Assembly: GCF_029910655.1 (NCBI RefSeq)
Contig: NZ_CP123897.1
Span: 558,001 to 622,000, forward strand
Reading direction: 5' to 3'
Length of the DNA: 64,000 nucleotides
From: Methylomonas sp. UP202
GTDB taxonomy: Bacteria; Pseudomonadota; Gammaproteobacteria; Methylococcales; Methylomonadaceae
The position numbers and the translations under genes were made by a program. A model generated the notes under the pieces. The model saw only the letters and a list, made by a program, of their open reading frames with translations, searched no databases and was not told the DNA's origin. This document shows, one piece after another, positions 35,159 to 45,766 of this stretch; position 1 is the first letter of the stretch; every line of letters begins with the position of its first letter.

Positions 35159-36181
35159 CTAGATGTAACTTTTTACCAGGACCTCGGCGATCTGCACACT
35201 GTTAAGCGCGGCACCTTTCCGGACATTGTCGCCGACCACCCACAGGTCGATTCCCGTCGGGTGGGAAATGTCCTCGCGGATGCGTCCGACGAACACATCG
35301 TCGTTGCCGGCCGACTCGGTTACCGCGGTCGGATAGCCGCCGTTCGCCCGTTCGTCCAACAGGGTCACGCCAGGAGCCTTGCTCAGCAGTTCGCGCACTT
35401 GCTCGGCGCTGATCTTTTGCTTGGTCTCGATGTGCACGGCTTCGGAATGGCCGAAGAACACCGGTACCCGCACCGCCGTCGGGTTGACCAGAATACTGTC
35501 GTCTCCCATGATTTTGCGGGTTTCCCAGACCATTTTCATTTCTTCCTTGGTGTAGCCGTTGTCCATGAACACGTCGATTTGCGGCAACACGTTGAAGGCA
35601 ATTTGCTTGGGGTAAACCTTGGGTTCGATCGGCTTGGCGTTGAGCAGGTTAGCGGTTTGAGTTGCCAGCTCCTCGATCGCTTCCTTGCCGGTACCGGACA
35701 CGGCCTGGTAAGTCGCGACGTTGATGCGGCTGATGCCGACCGCGTCGTAGATTGGTTTCAAGGCCACCAACATTTGTATCGTCGAACAGTTCGGATTGGC
35801 AATGATGCCGCGATTTTTGTAATCGGCGACTTTCTCCGGATTGACCTCGGGCACGACCAACGGAATATCGTCGTCGTAGCGAAATTGCGAAGTGTTGTCG
35901 ATGACCACGCAGCCCGCGGCGGCCGCCTTCGGCGCGTACTCGGCAGACACCGAGGCACCCGGCGAGAACAGGCCGATTTGGACTTTGGAAAAATCGAAAG
36001 TCGCCAGATCTTCGACGACCAGCGAGCCGCCCTTGAACGGAATGCGCTTGCCGGCGGAGCGTTCGCTGGCCAGCGCATAGACTTTTCCGACCGGAAAATT
36101 GCGCTGTTCCAGGATTTCGATCATCGTCTCGCCGACCGCGCCGGTGGCGCCGACGACGGCCACATCATAGGTTTTTGCCAT
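35159..36181 (-). CDS. asd: Aspartate-semialdehyde dehydrogenase
   Basis: The enzyme reduces aspartyl phosphate to the semialdehyde for lysine, threonine, methionine and diaminopimelate. It has 340 residues with the NADP loop VVGATGAVGETMIEIL, the catalytic cysteine in NPNCSTIQMLVAL and the substrate His region FFGHSEAVHIETK. It starts four bases after leuB and is followed by fimV, the same order (leuB-asd-fimV) as in pseudomonads. Confidence 0.97.
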   Translation of the reverse strand: MAKTYDVAVVGATGAVGETMIEILEQRNFPVGKVYALASERSAGKRIPFKGGSLVVEDLATFDFSKVQIGLFSPGASVSAEYAPKAAAAGCVVIDNTSQFRYDDDIPLVVPEVNPEKVADYKNRGIIANPNCSTIQMLVALKPIYDAVGISRINVATYQAVSGTGKEAIEELATQTANLLNAKPIEPKVYPKQIAFNVLPQIDVFMDNGYTKEEMKMVWETRKIMGDDSILVNPTAVRVPVFFGHSEAVHIETKQKISAEQVRELLSKAPGVTLLDERANGGYPTAVTESAGNDDVFVGRIREDISHPTGIDLWVVGDNVRKGAALNSVQIAEVLVKSYI

Positions 36182-36185
36182 GGTC

Positions 36186-37268
36186 TTAAGCTCCTTTCAA
36201 CGCGCCGAGGACGGCGTCGCCCATGCCGGAAGTACTGACTTTGGTCGTGCCTTCCGAGTAGATGTCGGCGGTGCGGACGCCGCTGTCCAACGCACTATTG
36301 ACCGCTTGCTCGATGCGCTCCGCGGCATCGTTGCGATTGAAGGTGTAGCGCAGCATCATCGCCACCGACAATATCGTCGCCAGCGGATTGGCGATGCCCT
36401 GGCCCGCGATGTCGGGCGCCGAGCCGTGGATCGGTTCGTACATGCCCTTGGCATTGGCGTCCAACGAGGCCGACGGCAGCATGCCGATCGAGCCGGTCAG
36501 CATCGCGGCGATATCGGACAGAATGTCGCCGAACATATTGGTGGTGACCAACACGTCGAACTGCTTGGGCGCGCGCACCAATTGCATGGCCGCGTTATCG
36601 ACGTACATGTGGCTCAGCGCCACGTCCGGATAGTCCTTACCGACTTCCGTCATCACGCCGCGCCACAGTTCGGTGACTTCCAACACGTTGGCCTTATCCA
36701 CCGAACACAACTTCTTGTTACGTTTTTGGGCGATCTTGAAGGCCGAATGGGCAATACGGCGGATTTCCGATTCGCTGTAGATTTTGGTATTGATGCCGAC
36801 TTTCTCGCCGTTTTCGGCGACATGCACCCCGCGCGGCTGGCCGAAATAGATGCCGCCGGTCAATTCGCGGACGATCATGATGTCCAGGCCGGACACCACT
36901 TCCGGCTTCAGCGTCGAGGCATCGACCAGTTGCGGATAGAGAATCGCCGGCCGCAAATTCGAGAACAGATTCAGTTCCGAACGAATGCCGAGCAGGCCGC
37001 GCTCCGGGCGCACCGCGTGAGCCAACGGCTCCCATTTCGGGCCGCCGACCGCGCCGAGCAGCACCGCATCGGCATTTTTGCACAGGTTCAGGGTTTGCTG
37101 GGGCAGCGGCGTGCCGAAGGCGTCGTAGGCGGCACCACCGACTAGCGCATTTTCAAAACTCAAGCCCAAACCCATGTCGGCGTTCAGAAAGCTCAGCACT
37201 TTCACCGCTTCGGCAACAATTTCCGGGCCTATGCCGTCGCCGGGCAATACTGCGATTTTTTTAGTCAT
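36186..37268 (-). CDS. leuB: 3-isopropylmalate dehydrogenase
   Basis: This NAD-dependent enzyme carries out the third step of leucine synthesis. The 360 residues contain [18 protein letters not shown], the substrate motif [20 protein letters not shown], the catalytic Tyr/Lys region and the NAD site [20 protein letters not shown]. It lies 12 bases after leuD in the leuC-leuD-leuB-asd series. No attenuator is seen within the operon. Confidence 0.97.
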   Translation of the reverse strand: MTKKIAVLPGDGIGPEIVAEAVKVLSFLNADMGLGLSFENALVGGAAYDAFGTPLPQQTLNLCKNADAVLLGAVGGPKWEPLAHAVRPERGLLGIRSELNLFSNLRPAILYPQLVDASTLKPEVVSGLDIMIVRELTGGIYFGQPRGVHVAENGEKVGINTKIYSESEIRRIAHSAFKIAQKRNKKLCSVDKANVLEVTELWRGVMTEVGKDYPDVALSHMYVDNAAMQLVRAPKQFDVLVTTNMFGDILSDIAAMLTGSIGMLPSASLDANAKGMYEPIHGSAPDIAGQGIANPLATILSVAMMLRYTFNRNDAAERIEQAVNSALDSGVRTADIYSEGTTKVSTSGMGDAVLGALKGA

Positions 37269-37280
37269 CTATCTACCTAT

Positions 37281-37925
37281 CTAAACTGAAGCGTTCTGAA
37301 ACAGCCACGGAGCGCGTTTGGCGCGTTCGACCTCGTAGGCTTTGATTTTGTCGGCATGCTGCAAGGTCAAACCAATATCGTCCAAGCCGTTCAACAAGCG
37401 GAAACGGCGGTTTTCATCCACGCTGAACGCGATCGTCGCGCCGCCGGGCGTGGTGATGGTTTGCTCGTGCAAATCAATGGTCAATCGGTAGCCGTCCGCA
37501 ATTTCCTTGAACAAACGGTCAACCGTTTCCGCCGGCAATACGATGGGCAGGACGCCGTTCTTGAAGCAATTATTGAAGAAAATATCGGCAAAGCTGGGTG
37601 CGATGATGGCCCGGAAACCGTAATCTTCCAAGGCCCATGGCGCGTGTTCGCGCGATGAGCCGCAGCCGAAGTTCTCGCGGGTCAGCAGGATTTGCGCGCC
37701 TTGATATTGCGGCTGGTTCAGTACGAAATCCGGATTCAGCGGACGCTGGCTGCAATCCATCTCCGGTTCGCCGCGATCCAGATAACGCCATTCGTCGAAC
37801 AAGTAGGGGCCGAAGCCGGCGCGGCGGATCGATTTCAAAAATTGCTTGGGAATGATTGCGTCGGTATCGACGTTGGCCCTGTCCAGCGGCGCGACCAATG
37901 CTGTTAAGGTGGTAAAGGCCTGCAT
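37281..37925 (-). CDS. leuD: 3-isopropylmalate dehydratase small subunit
   Basis: LeuD and LeuC form the isomerase that converts 2- to 3-isopropylmalate. The protein has 214 residues from the ATG at 37925, two bases after the leuC stop. [20 protein letters not shown] and [20 protein letters not shown] are the defining swivel-domain motifs. Confidence 0.97.
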   Translation of the reverse strand: MQAFTTLTALVAPLDRANVDTDAIIPKQFLKSIRRAGFGPYLFDEWRYLDRGEPEMDCSQRPLNPDFVLNQPQYQGAQILLTRENFGCGSSREHAPWALEDYGFRAIIAPSFADIFFNNCFKNGVLPIVLPAETVDRLFKEIADGYRLTIDLHEQTITTPGGATIAFSVDENRRFRLLNGLDDIGLTLQHADKIKAYEVERAKRAPWLFQNASV

Positions 37926-37927
37926 GA

Positions 37928-39334
37928 TTAGCGTTCCTCCGCGATATTGACGAAATGGCCGGCGATCGCGGCAGCGGCAGCCATCGCCGGGCTGACCAAG
38001 TGGGTGCGGCCGCCGTAGCCTTGGCGGCCTTCGAAGTTGCGGTTCGAAGTCGAGGCGCAATGTTCGCCGGCTTCCAGGCGGTCGGCATTCATCGCCAGGC
38101 ACATCGAGCAGCCGGGCTCGCGCCATTCGAAGCCGGCGGCGGTAAAGAGCTTGTCCAAGCCTTCGGCTTCGGCTTGCTGTTTGACCAGGCCGGAGCCGGG
38201 CACGATCAGCACTTGCTTGACCGAATCGGCCTTGCGGCGGCCGTTAATGACCGCGGCGGCGGCGCGCAGGTCTTCGATGCGCGAGTTGGTGCAGGAACCG
38301 ATGAAGACCCGATCGACCGGGATGTCGGTAATTTTTTGATTGGCCCGCAAGCCCATGTATTGCAAGGCGCGCAACATGCCTTCGCGTTTGACCGGATCGC
38401 TCTCGGCGGCTGGGTCGGGTACGGCGGCATCGACCGCCACCACCATTTCCGGCGAGGTGCCCCAGGTGACTTGCGGTTTGATGTCGGCGACGTTCAATTC
38501 GACGATTTTGTCGAATTTGGCGTCGGCGTCGGAATGCAGGTTTTGCCAGTAGCGCACCGCCATGTGCCAGTCATCGCCTTGGGGCGAGTAGGGGCGACCG
38601 TGGTAATAGTCGATAGTCACATCGTCGACCGCCACCAGTCCGGCGCGGGCGCCGGCCTCGATCGCCATGTTGCAGACCGTCATGCGGCCTTCCATGCTCA
38701 GCGCGCGGATCGCATCGCCGCCGAATTCTATCGTGTAACCGGTGCCGCCGGCGGTGCCGATCCGACCGATAATGGCCAGCACGATGTCCTTGGCGGTGAC
38801 GCCCGGACCGGCTTGGCCGTTCACTTTAATCAGCATGTTCTTGGCTTTCTTTTGCATCAGGCATTGGGTCGCCAGCGCGTGTTCGACCTCGGAGGTGCCG
38901 ATGCCGAAAGCCAGCGCCGCCGAGGCGCCGTGGGTCGAGGTGTGCGAGTCGCCGCAAACCACGGTCATGCCGGGCAGCGTCGCGCCCTGTTCCGGGCCGA
39001 TCACGTGGACGATGCCTTGACGCAAGTCGTTCATGTCGAATTCGGTGATGCCGAATTCGGCGCAGTTTCGGTCCAGGGTTTCGACTTGCAAGCGCGATAC
39101 CGGATCGGCGATGCCTTGGTGGCGGTCGCTGGTCGGCACGTTGTGGTCGGCGACAGCCAGGTTGCGGGCGATGCGCCAAGGCTTGCGGCCGGACAGGCGC
39201 AAACCGTCGAAGGCTTGCGGCGAAGTCACTTCGTGCAGCAATTGCCGGTCTATATAAATCAGGCACGAGCCATCGTCTTCGGTGTGAACGACGTGATCGT
39301 CCCAGAGTTTGTCGTATAAGGTTTTACCTGCCAT
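37928..39334 (-). CDS. leuC: 3-isopropylmalate dehydratase large subunit
   Basis: This is the [4Fe-4S]-binding subunit, 468 residues from the ATG at 39334. The cluster ligands are in FIGSCTNSR and [31 protein letters not shown] is a second family signature. It is the first gene of the minus-strand leu block. Upstream, between it and adk, lies a nested inverted repeat rather than a clear leader peptide. Confidence 0.97.
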   Translation of the reverse strand: MAGKTLYDKLWDDHVVHTEDDGSCLIYIDRQLLHEVTSPQAFDGLRLSGRKPWRIARNLAVADHNVPTSDRHQGIADPVSRLQVETLDRNCAEFGITEFDMNDLRQGIVHVIGPEQGATLPGMTVVCGDSHTSTHGASAALAFGIGTSEVEHALATQCLMQKKAKNMLIKVNGQAGPGVTAKDIVLAIIGRIGTAGGTGYTIEFGGDAIRALSMEGRMTVCNMAIEAGARAGLVAVDDVTIDYYHGRPYSPQGDDWHMAVRYWQNLHSDADAKFDKIVELNVADIKPQVTWGTSPEMVVAVDAAVPDPAAESDPVKREGMLRALQYMGLRANQKITDIPVDRVFIGSCTNSRIEDLRAAAAVINGRRKADSVKQVLIVPGSGLVKQQAEAEGLDKLFTAAGFEWREPGCSMCLAMNADRLEAGEHCASTSNRNFEGRQGYGGRTHLVSPAMAAAAAIAGHFVNIAEER

Positions 39335-39353
39335 CGCGGGTTCTCTTTTATCT

Positions 39354-40150
<797 letters not shown>

Positions 40151-40186
40151 TTATCGCAATTGACTGGGCTTGCCGTCAAAAACTTG

Positions 40187-40981
40187 TCAAGGATTTTCTG
40201 CTGGAAAATCGGCATGGTTGGCCAGTTGTGCAAACTCGGCCAGCGAGATCGACTCGGCGCGTAAATTGGCGTCGATGCCCAGTCGCTCGAACAGTTCGGG
40301 ACCGACCAAGCCCTTCAGCGAGTTGCGAACGGTTTTGCGGCGTTGGGTGAAGGCCTGGCCGACCAGTTGCGAGAAATTGCGGAAATTCGCGACGTCGACC
40401 GGTGCTCGTGCGTGCGGCGCCAGTCGGACGATGGCCGACATCACTTTGGGTGCCGGATCGAAACTTTCCGGCGGGACGTCGAATAACGCTTCGGTTTCGC
40501 AGAAATACTGCATCATCACGCTGAGGCGGCCGTATTGTTTTCCGCCCGGCTCGGCGCAGATCCGCTCGACGACTTCCTTCTGCAGCATGAAATGCATGTC
40601 TTCGATACAACGGGTGTTTTCCACTAAATGGAACATCAGCGGCGTCGAGATGTTGTAGGGCAGATTGCCGATGACGCGCAACTTCTCGCCGGGTTGGGCG
40701 AGCGCGGCGAAGTCGAAAGTCAGGGCGTCGGCGCTGTGTATCGTCAGTTCGGCGCGGCCGGCGTATTGTTTTTGCAGGCGGGCGACCAGATCGCGGTCCA
40801 GTTCGACGACGTCGAGCCGGATGCCGCTGTCCAGCAAGGGTTTGGTCAGCGCGCCCAAGCCGGGACCGATCTCGACCCAGTGCTCGCCGGCTGCCGGGTG
40901 GGCGTGCGCCAAGATATTGTTGATGATCGCGGAATCGTGCAAGAAGTTTTGGCCGAAGCGTTTACGGGGCTGGTGAGTCAT
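40187..40981 (-). CDS. rsmA: 16S rRNA dimethyladenosine transferase RsmA (KsgA)
   Basis: The enzyme dimethylates two adenosines in helix 45 of 16S rRNA. It has 264 residues from the ATG at 40981. The start KRFGQNFLHD, SAM motif VEIGPGLGALTKPL, and catalytic NLPYNISTPL are diagnostic. It is divergent from nifV; the 310 bases between the genes carry the NifA site and sigma-54 promoter of the nif operon. Confidence 0.96.
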   Translation of the reverse strand: MTHQPRKRFGQNFLHDSAIINNILAHAHPAAGEHWVEIGPGLGALTKPLLDSGIRLDVVELDRDLVARLQKQYAGRAELTIHSADALTFDFAALAQPGEKLRVIGNLPYNISTPLMFHLVENTRCIEDMHFMLQKEVVERICAEPGGKQYGRLSVMMQYFCETEALFDVPPESFDPAPKVMSAIVRLAPHARAPVDVANFRNFSQLVGQAFTQRRKTVRNSLKGLVGPELFERLGIDANLRAESISLAEFAQLANHADFPAENP

Positions 40982-41105
40982 GGGCGATGCGGAGTCGAGG
41001 GTGGCGGAGTGTGTCGGCCTCGCGGCCGCAAAGCCGGAGATTGTAGGGCATTTGCTTGGTCCGCGGGCAATGTAGAGAGTGGGCGGAAGGTCGTTGCGGG
41101 GCATT

Positions 41106-41121
41106 TGTAAGGTTTGCGACA
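41106..41121 (+). promoter_or_regulatory. NifA upstream activator site of the nifV operon
   Basis: TGT, ten bases, ACA, within TTTGT...ACAAA. It lies 84 bases before the start of the sigma-54 element, the usual NifA spacing. Confidence 0.8.
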
Positions 41122-41205
41122 AATTTCTCGCCGCCGGCCGGCTTGTCATGTCGGTGTTGCGCCAAGCGGCCGGGGAAGTCCGCAAAATCCCTGGATTTAC
41201 GCACT

Positions 41206-41221
41206 TGGCAAGTGTTTTGCT
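41206..41221 (+). promoter_or_regulatory. Sigma-54 promoter of the nifV operon
   Basis: TGGCAAGTGTTTTGCT matches 11 of the 12 defined -24/-12 positions. It lies 69 bases before the nifV ATG and has a NifA site upstream. Confidence 0.85.
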
Positions 41222-41290
41222 TTAAGCCTAGCAAGGGTGAGGTTAAGCCCAAATCACCGAATTGTTGCTGATTTGTATCGAGGTTCCAGC

Positions 41291-42415
41291 ATGACATTTC
41301 CCGCTCGTTCCATCGTAATCGACGATACCACGCTCCGCGACGGCGAACAGTCGGCCGGTGTCGTGTTCTCGCTGGACGAAAAGCTGAATATCGCCAAACA
41401 ACTGGCCGAACTAGGCGTGCCCGAGTTGGAAATCGGCATCCCGGCGATGGGCGAGCAAGAGCGGGAAGAGATCAAAGCCATTGCCGCGTTGGGCTTGTCC
41501 AGTCATTTGCTGGTGTGGTCGCGGATGCGTCAGGAAGATTTACAACACTGTTTGGGCTTGGGTGTCGATACCGTCGATTTGTCGATTTCGGCTTCGGACC
41601 AGCACATTCAGCACAAACTGAAACAAAGCCGCGCCTGGGTGTTGGCAACGATAGATCGTTGCGTCAAGGCGGCGCTGGATGCCGGCATGCGAGTTTGCGT
41701 CGGTGCCGAGGATGCTTCCCGCGCCGATAGCGATTTCCTGGCGCAAATGGCCGAAACGGCGCAAGCCGCCGGTGCTTGCCGAATCCGGTTCGCCGATACC
41801 GTCGGCGTGATGGAGCCGTTCGGCGTTCACGACGCGATTCGCAAGCTGCGGGCCGTGACCGACATGGACATCGAAATGCATGCCCACGACGATCTGGGTT
41901 TGGCGACCGCCAACACCTTGGCCGCCGCGCTAGCCGGAGCGACTCACGTAAATACCACCGTCAACGGTTTGGGCGAACGCGCCGGCAATGCCGCGCTAGA
42001 GGAAGTCGTGGTCGGCTTGAAGCAACTGTATGGTATCGAGTCCAGCGTCGATTTACGCAATTTTCCGGCCTTGTCTCATCGAGTGGCGACCGCGTCGGGC
42101 GACACGATAGGCAGTCGCAAAAGCCTGATCGGTCGCGACGTGTTCAGTCACGAAGCCGGCATCCATGTCGATGGTTTGTTGAAAGATCCCGCGAACTATC
42201 AAGGTGTCGATCCGGCGCTGGTCGGCCGCAGTCATCAATTGGTGCTGGGCAAGCATTCCGGCAGCCAAGGCGTCGTCCACGCCTACCGGCAACTCGGTAT
42301 CCAGATTAACCGCTGGCAGGCCGGCCGTCTGCTACCGATGATCCGGCAATTCGTCAGCGTCAACAAACGCGCGCCGCAATCGGCCGATCTGAATCAGTTT
42401 TTACATAGCCTATAA
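41291..42415 (+). CDS. nifV: Homocitrate synthase NifV
   Basis: NifV condenses acetyl-CoA and 2-oxoglutarate to homocitrate, the organic ligand of FeMo-cofactor. It has 374 residues from the ATG at 41291. IDDTTLRDGEQSAGVVFS is the catalytic signature, HAHDDLGLATANTLAAALAG the metal-binding HxH region, and GLGERAGNAALEEV the second family motif; HVDGLLKDPANYQG separates NifV from isopropylmalate synthase. It leads the operon running to nifF. Confidence 0.95.
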   Translation: MTFPARSIVIDDTTLRDGEQSAGVVFSLDEKLNIAKQLAELGVPELEIGIPAMGEQEREEIKAIAALGLSSHLLVWSRMRQEDLQHCLGLGVDTVDLSISASDQHIQHKLKQSRAWVLATIDRCVKAALDAGMRVCVGAEDASRADSDFLAQMAETAQAAGACRIRFADTVGVMEPFGVHDAIRKLRAVTDMDIEMHAHDDLGLATANTLAAALAGATHVNTTVNGLGERAGNAALEEVVVGLKQLYGIESSVDLRNFPALSHRVATASGDTIGSRKSLIGRDVFSHEAGIHVDGLLKDPANYQGVDPALVGRSHQLVLGKHSGSQGVVHAYRQLGIQINRWQAGRLLPMIRQFVSVNKRAPQSADLNQFLHSL

Positions 42416-42427
42416 GCGAGGTGTCCG

Positions 42428-42595
42428 ATGAGTAGCAAGCGTCAAAAATCAGCCGTGCCGGTCAACGGTAAAGTGGAAGCGCCGATTAGCAATTTGCCGC
42501 GGGACGAAGCGCCGGACGATCGTTATCCGGGGACCTTTTTCCGGGTGCCGGGCGTGCCAATGCCGGGTAAAACGACTTGGAGCTTAGCAAAATGA
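42428..42595 (+). CDS. 55-residue nif-operon protein
   Basis: This short gene has its ATG 12 bases after the nifV stop, and its TGA overlaps the cysE ATG in ATGA. The product is hydrophilic and proline-rich ([20 protein letters not shown], then [15 protein letters not shown]) with no known domain. Tight coupling on both sides supports it being real. I do not recognise it; a cofactor or cysteine-supply accessory role would be a guess. Confidence 0.6.
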   Translation: MSSKRQKSAVPVNGKVEAPISNLPRDEAPDDRYPGTFFRVPGVPMPGKTTWSLAK

Positions 42596-43371
42596 TGTTC
42601 TTCTCGCCCTCCCGCATCGCTGCCACACCCGGCTTATGGCGGGATTGGCGGGAAGACGTGGCCTGCGTATTCGCTCGCGATCCCGCCGCGCGCGGTTGGT
42701 TGGAAGTCTTGTTGGCCTATCCCGGCGTGCACGCGGTATTGCTATACCGGGTCACTCACCGTTTATGGTTGGCCGACTGGAAGTTGACGGCCCGATTGTT
42801 GGCTGCGTTCGCCCGCTGGCTGACCAACGTCGATATCCATCCGGGCGCTACGATAGGTAAGCGCTTTTTCATCGATCATGGCGCTTGCGTCGTGATTGGC
42901 GAGACCGCCGAAATTGGTAACGACGTGACGATGTACCACGGCGTGACCTTGGGCGGTACCACTTGGAACAAGGAAAAACGCCACCCGACGCTCGGCGACA
43001 ACGTACTAATTGGAGCCGGCGCCAAAATACTCGGCGCGATCACGCTCGGTAACAATGTCCGGGTGGGCGCCAACTCGGTGGTCATCAAGGACGTACCGGC
43101 CTGCTGTACCGTGATTGGGATTCCCGGCCGGATCATTCAGCAAAAAGGCGTGAAGATTCAAGATCCGCGCGGTATCGATCTGGATCACCACCTGGTCCCC
43201 GATCCGGTCGGTAAAGCCATCAACTGTCTGGTTGAGCGTTTGGACGAGCTGGAAAACAATCAGAAACGTTTCGTGGTGGCCGAGGAAACCTGCGGCAGCT
43301 GCGAGGCGGAAGGGGTTTGCCACGGCGAAGAATCGCCGGTCAAACTGCGAACCGCGGCGGGTGGCAAATAA
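42592..43371 (+). CDS. cysE: Serine O-acetyltransferase, nif-linked CysE
   Basis: The enzyme acetylates serine to O-acetylserine, boosting cysteine supply for Fe-S cluster assembly by NifS/NifU. It has 259 residues from the ATG at 42592. The left-handed beta-helix repeats are clear ([59 protein letters not shown]). An acidic, Cys-containing tail ([16 protein letters not shown]) is longer than usual. A cysE copy after nifV is known in Azotobacter. Confidence 0.93.
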   Translation: MMFFSPSRIAATPGLWRDWREDVACVFARDPAARGWLEVLLAYPGVHAVLLYRVTHRLWLADWKLTARLLAAFARWLTNVDIHPGATIGKRFFIDHGACVVIGETAEIGNDVTMYHGVTLGGTTWNKEKRHPTLGDNVLIGAGAKILGAITLGNNVRVGANSVVIKDVPACCTVIGIPGRIIQQKGVKIQDPRGIDLDHHLVPDPVGKAINCLVERLDELENNQKRFVVAEETCGSCEAEGVCHGEESPVKLRTAAGGK

Positions 43372-43904
43372 TGGATTTGTTACAGTTCGACGCTCAGGAT
43401 TTGTATTACGAGCAGGATGACTCTCAGGAAGTGCAGGATTTGATCAAATATGCGTCCGAGCGCTATGCCAACGGCGATGCGGAGTTGCCGCTATTGCAAG
43501 CCTTCCTGAGGGCGCCCGAGTCATTGAACGTTTTGGTCTCGTTGAATCGTTTCTACTATTACCAGCACCGCTTGGCGGAAGCCTTGATCATTTCGGAGCG
43601 GGCGCTGGCCTTGATTCGGCCCGGCATCGATTTCCCGGAAGATTGGCGAGCACTGGAACGTAGCCATGTTACCGAAGCGCCTAAGGAATTATTGACCCGC
43701 GTTCGCTTCTACCTGTTTACGTTGAAGTCGATCGGATTTTTGAACATGCGTTTGGAAAATCTCGAGTTGAGCCGGGCCATATTCGAAAAACTGGTGGCCT
43801 TGGACGATAAGGACCGGATCGGCGCGCAAGGCTTATTGGAATTGGTGGTGCGGCGCCAGGAAGCGGCCGAAGGTATTTTTCGGTTGCCGGACGTGTTCGG
43901 GTAA
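43371..43904 (+). CDS. Nif-operon protein of unknown function, helical-repeat-like
   Basis: This 177-residue soluble protein has its ATG sharing one base with the cysE stop (TAATG). It is helical and contains segments that look like degenerate TPR units (LNRFYYYQHRLAEALIISER; MRLENLELSRAIFEKLVALD). I do not recognise a named family. Its fixed place between cysE and nifW suggests an assembly or protein-interaction role in nitrogenase maturation, which is inference. Confidence 0.65.
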   Translation: MDLLQFDAQDLYYEQDDSQEVQDLIKYASERYANGDAELPLLQAFLRAPESLNVLVSLNRFYYYQHRLAEALIISERALALIRPGIDFPEDWRALERSHVTEAPKELLTRVRFYLFTLKSIGFLNMRLENLELSRAIFEKLVALDDKDRIGAQGLLELVVRRQEAAEGIFRLPDVFG

Positions 43905-43977
43905 GCATAGCCCCCGCGACGGAAGTAAATAACCCTGGGCGATATTGTTTCGCTCACTCAACCTGAAGGTGAATGCC

Positions 43978-44106
43978 GTGATTAAACGAAAATCCGATCC
44001 GTTTTTAGCGCAGACCTCGACGATGTTATTGATTTTATTGGTCGTATACCTGACTGGCGCCAATGCGGCGCTGCCTGGTGTCGATTTCCCGTTATCGATG
44101 AGGTAA
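43978..44106 (+). CDS. Possible 42-residue membrane peptide
   Basis: A GTG-started frame preceded by GAAGGTGA encodes a peptide with a basic start (MIKRKSDPF), a membrane helix (TMLLILLVVYLTGANAALPG) and a short end. It ends five bases before the nifW ATG. It could equally be a secreted leader or chance. It is too short to identify. Confidence 0.4.
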   Translation: MIKRKSDPFLAQTSTMLLILLVVYLTGANAALPGVDFPLSMR

Positions 44107-44111
44107 TTCTG

Positions 44112-44426
44112 ATGAGTTTTGAAGAAGAAATGGAAGAGATGGAAGCCGCCGAGGACTTCCTGGTGTATTTCGGGCTGGAATACGACGCGACCGTGGTTCA
44201 CGTCAATCGGCTGCACATTTTGCAACGTTTCCACGATTATCTGAGCCAAGCCAAGAGCAGCATGCCGGAAGACGAAGATGCGATGCGGGAAGTGTATAAA
44301 AAACTATTGCAACGCGCTTACGGCGATTTCGTCGGCTCCGACGCGCAAACCGAGAAGGTTTTCAAAGTCTTCAAGATGATGGAACCGCAAACCGTATTCG
44401 TATCACTGGGCGATATAAAAACATGA
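44112..44426 (+). CDS. nifW: Nitrogenase-stabilising protein NifW
   Basis: NifW binds the MoFe protein and helps its maturation and protection from oxygen. The protein has 104 residues, the usual length, with the family pattern DFLVYFGLEYDATVVHVNRL and LHILQRFHDYLSQAK. The stop overlaps the nifZ start in ATGA. nifW-nifZ-nifM are in the Azotobacter order. Confidence 0.92.
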   Translation: MSFEEEMEEMEAAEDFLVYFGLEYDATVVHVNRLHILQRFHDYLSQAKSSMPEDEDAMREVYKKLLQRAYGDFVGSDAQTEKVFKVFKMMEPQTVFVSLGDIKT

Positions 44427-44902
44427 TAGAAGAACGCTTCGACGAAGAACGCTTCGAATTCGGCGAAGCCGTTCGGGTCACCCGTAACGTGCGCAACGAC
44501 GGCACCTATCCCGGCATGGAAATCGGCGATTTGCTGATACGGCGGGGTAGTGTCGGCAACGTCATCGAAGTCGGCACTTTTTTGCAGGACCAGGTGATTT
44601 ACACCGTGCACTTCCTGAACCACGGCCGCATGGTCGGTTGTCGGGCCGAAGAGTTGATCTCGGCCGACGCGGTTTGGAAGCCCAGTCGCTTCGAGTTTCG
44701 CGACAAGGTCAAATGCACGATAGACCTGGGCGTGCAAGGCAACGTCATCGCCGCCAAGGGTAGCGACGGCGAGATATTGAAGGTGCTGCGCGAAACCGAA
44801 CCCTTGCAATACCACGTGCGCTTTCCCGGCCGAACCCTGCAAGTGCCGGAGAGCGTGTTGGAACCGGCCGATCCGAGCAAGTTCCGCGAACCGGAGGAGT
44901 AA
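44423..44902 (+). CDS. nifZ: Nitrogen fixation protein NifZ
   Basis: NifZ supports formation of the second P-cluster of the MoFe protein. The protein has 159 residues; the SH3-like beta unit appears twice (FGEAVRVTRNVRNDGTYPGM; FRDKVKCTIDLGVQGNVIAA). VIYTVHFLNHGRMVGCRAEE is a typical NifZ strand pair. It is coupled to nifW and is followed two bases later by nifM. Confidence 0.92.
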   Translation: MIEERFDEERFEFGEAVRVTRNVRNDGTYPGMEIGDLLIRRGSVGNVIEVGTFLQDQVIYTVHFLNHGRMVGCRAEELISADAVWKPSRFEFRDKVKCTIDLGVQGNVIAAKGSDGEILKVLRETEPLQYHVRFPGRTLQVPESVLEPADPSKFREPEE

Positions 44903-44904
44903 CG

Positions 44905-45765
44905 ATGAACCAGACGGCGGACGTCAAAATAGAGCCCTATACTTTGCTGCGAGCGGCGTTGAACCTGTTCAAGAAAGCGCCGGCCGAACTTGAGCAACCA
45001 CAGTTGAAGCAAGTCGAGATACAGGCCCGCAACGAATTCGAAATCGAGAACCGGGTGTTGAGCTCCGACGAGGCCACCGGGGTGGTGATTTCCGATATCG
45101 AACTGGAAAGGGCTTATCAGGACGTGCGCGGTCGTTTCGAGGACGAAGACGGTTTTATCGCGGCCTTGGAGGCCAATCATCTGGACGAACAGGCGTTGCG
45201 GAGCGCCTTACATCGGCAATGTCGGGTCAATACGGTACTTGAGCGCGTCGCGGCGCGGGCGCCGAAGGTTAACGAGGTCGAGATCGGCATTTTCTACCAC
45301 TCGCATCCCGAGAAATTTCACAAACCCGAGCAACGCAAGGCTCGGCATATCGTGATCAGCATCAATCCGGATTTTCCGGAAAACACTCGGGAGAAAGCCC
45401 TGGAGCGGATGACCGAGGTACTCGAAACGCTGCATCGCAAGCCGCATAAATTCGCCGATCTGGCCTTGAAGCATTCGGAGTGTCCGACCGCGATGCAAGG
45501 CGGAGAGCTGGGTACCGTGGCGGCCGGTGTGTTATATCCGGAACTCGACGCGGTCTTGTTCGCGCTTAAGGAAGGCGGCTTTAGCGATGTTGTGGAGACC
45601 GAAATGGGCTTTCACGTGATTCAATGCCTAAAAATCATCCCGGCGGAAACGCTGTCGTTGAAGAAAGCAACCCCAAAGATTCAGCAAATCATGCAGGATC
45701 GTTATCGCAGAAACTGCCAGCGCACTTGGTTGGCCAGTCTGCCCGCAATCAAGAGGAGTGTTTAA
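44905..45765 (+). CDS. nifM: Peptidyl-prolyl isomerase NifM
   Basis: NifM is the parvulin-type isomerase needed to mature the Fe protein NifH. It has 286 residues: an N-terminal helical domain and a C-terminal parvulin domain (about 135-245) with ARHIVISINPDF, HSECPTAMQGGELGTVAAGV and VVETEMGFHVIQCLKI. There is no signal peptide, as expected for the cytoplasmic NifM. clpX follows directly. Confidence 0.93.
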   Translation: MNQTADVKIEPYTLLRAALNLFKKAPAELEQPQLKQVEIQARNEFEIENRVLSSDEATGVVISDIELERAYQDVRGRFEDEDGFIAALEANHLDEQALRSALHRQCRVNTVLERVAARAPKVNEVEIGIFYHSHPEKFHKPEQRKARHIVISINPDFPENTREKALERMTEVLETLHRKPHKFADLALKHSECPTAMQGGELGTVAAGVLYPELDAVLFALKEGGFSDVVETEMGFHVIQCLKIIPAETLSLKKATPKIQQIMQDRYRRNCQRTWLASLPAIKRSV

Positions 45766-45766
45766 C

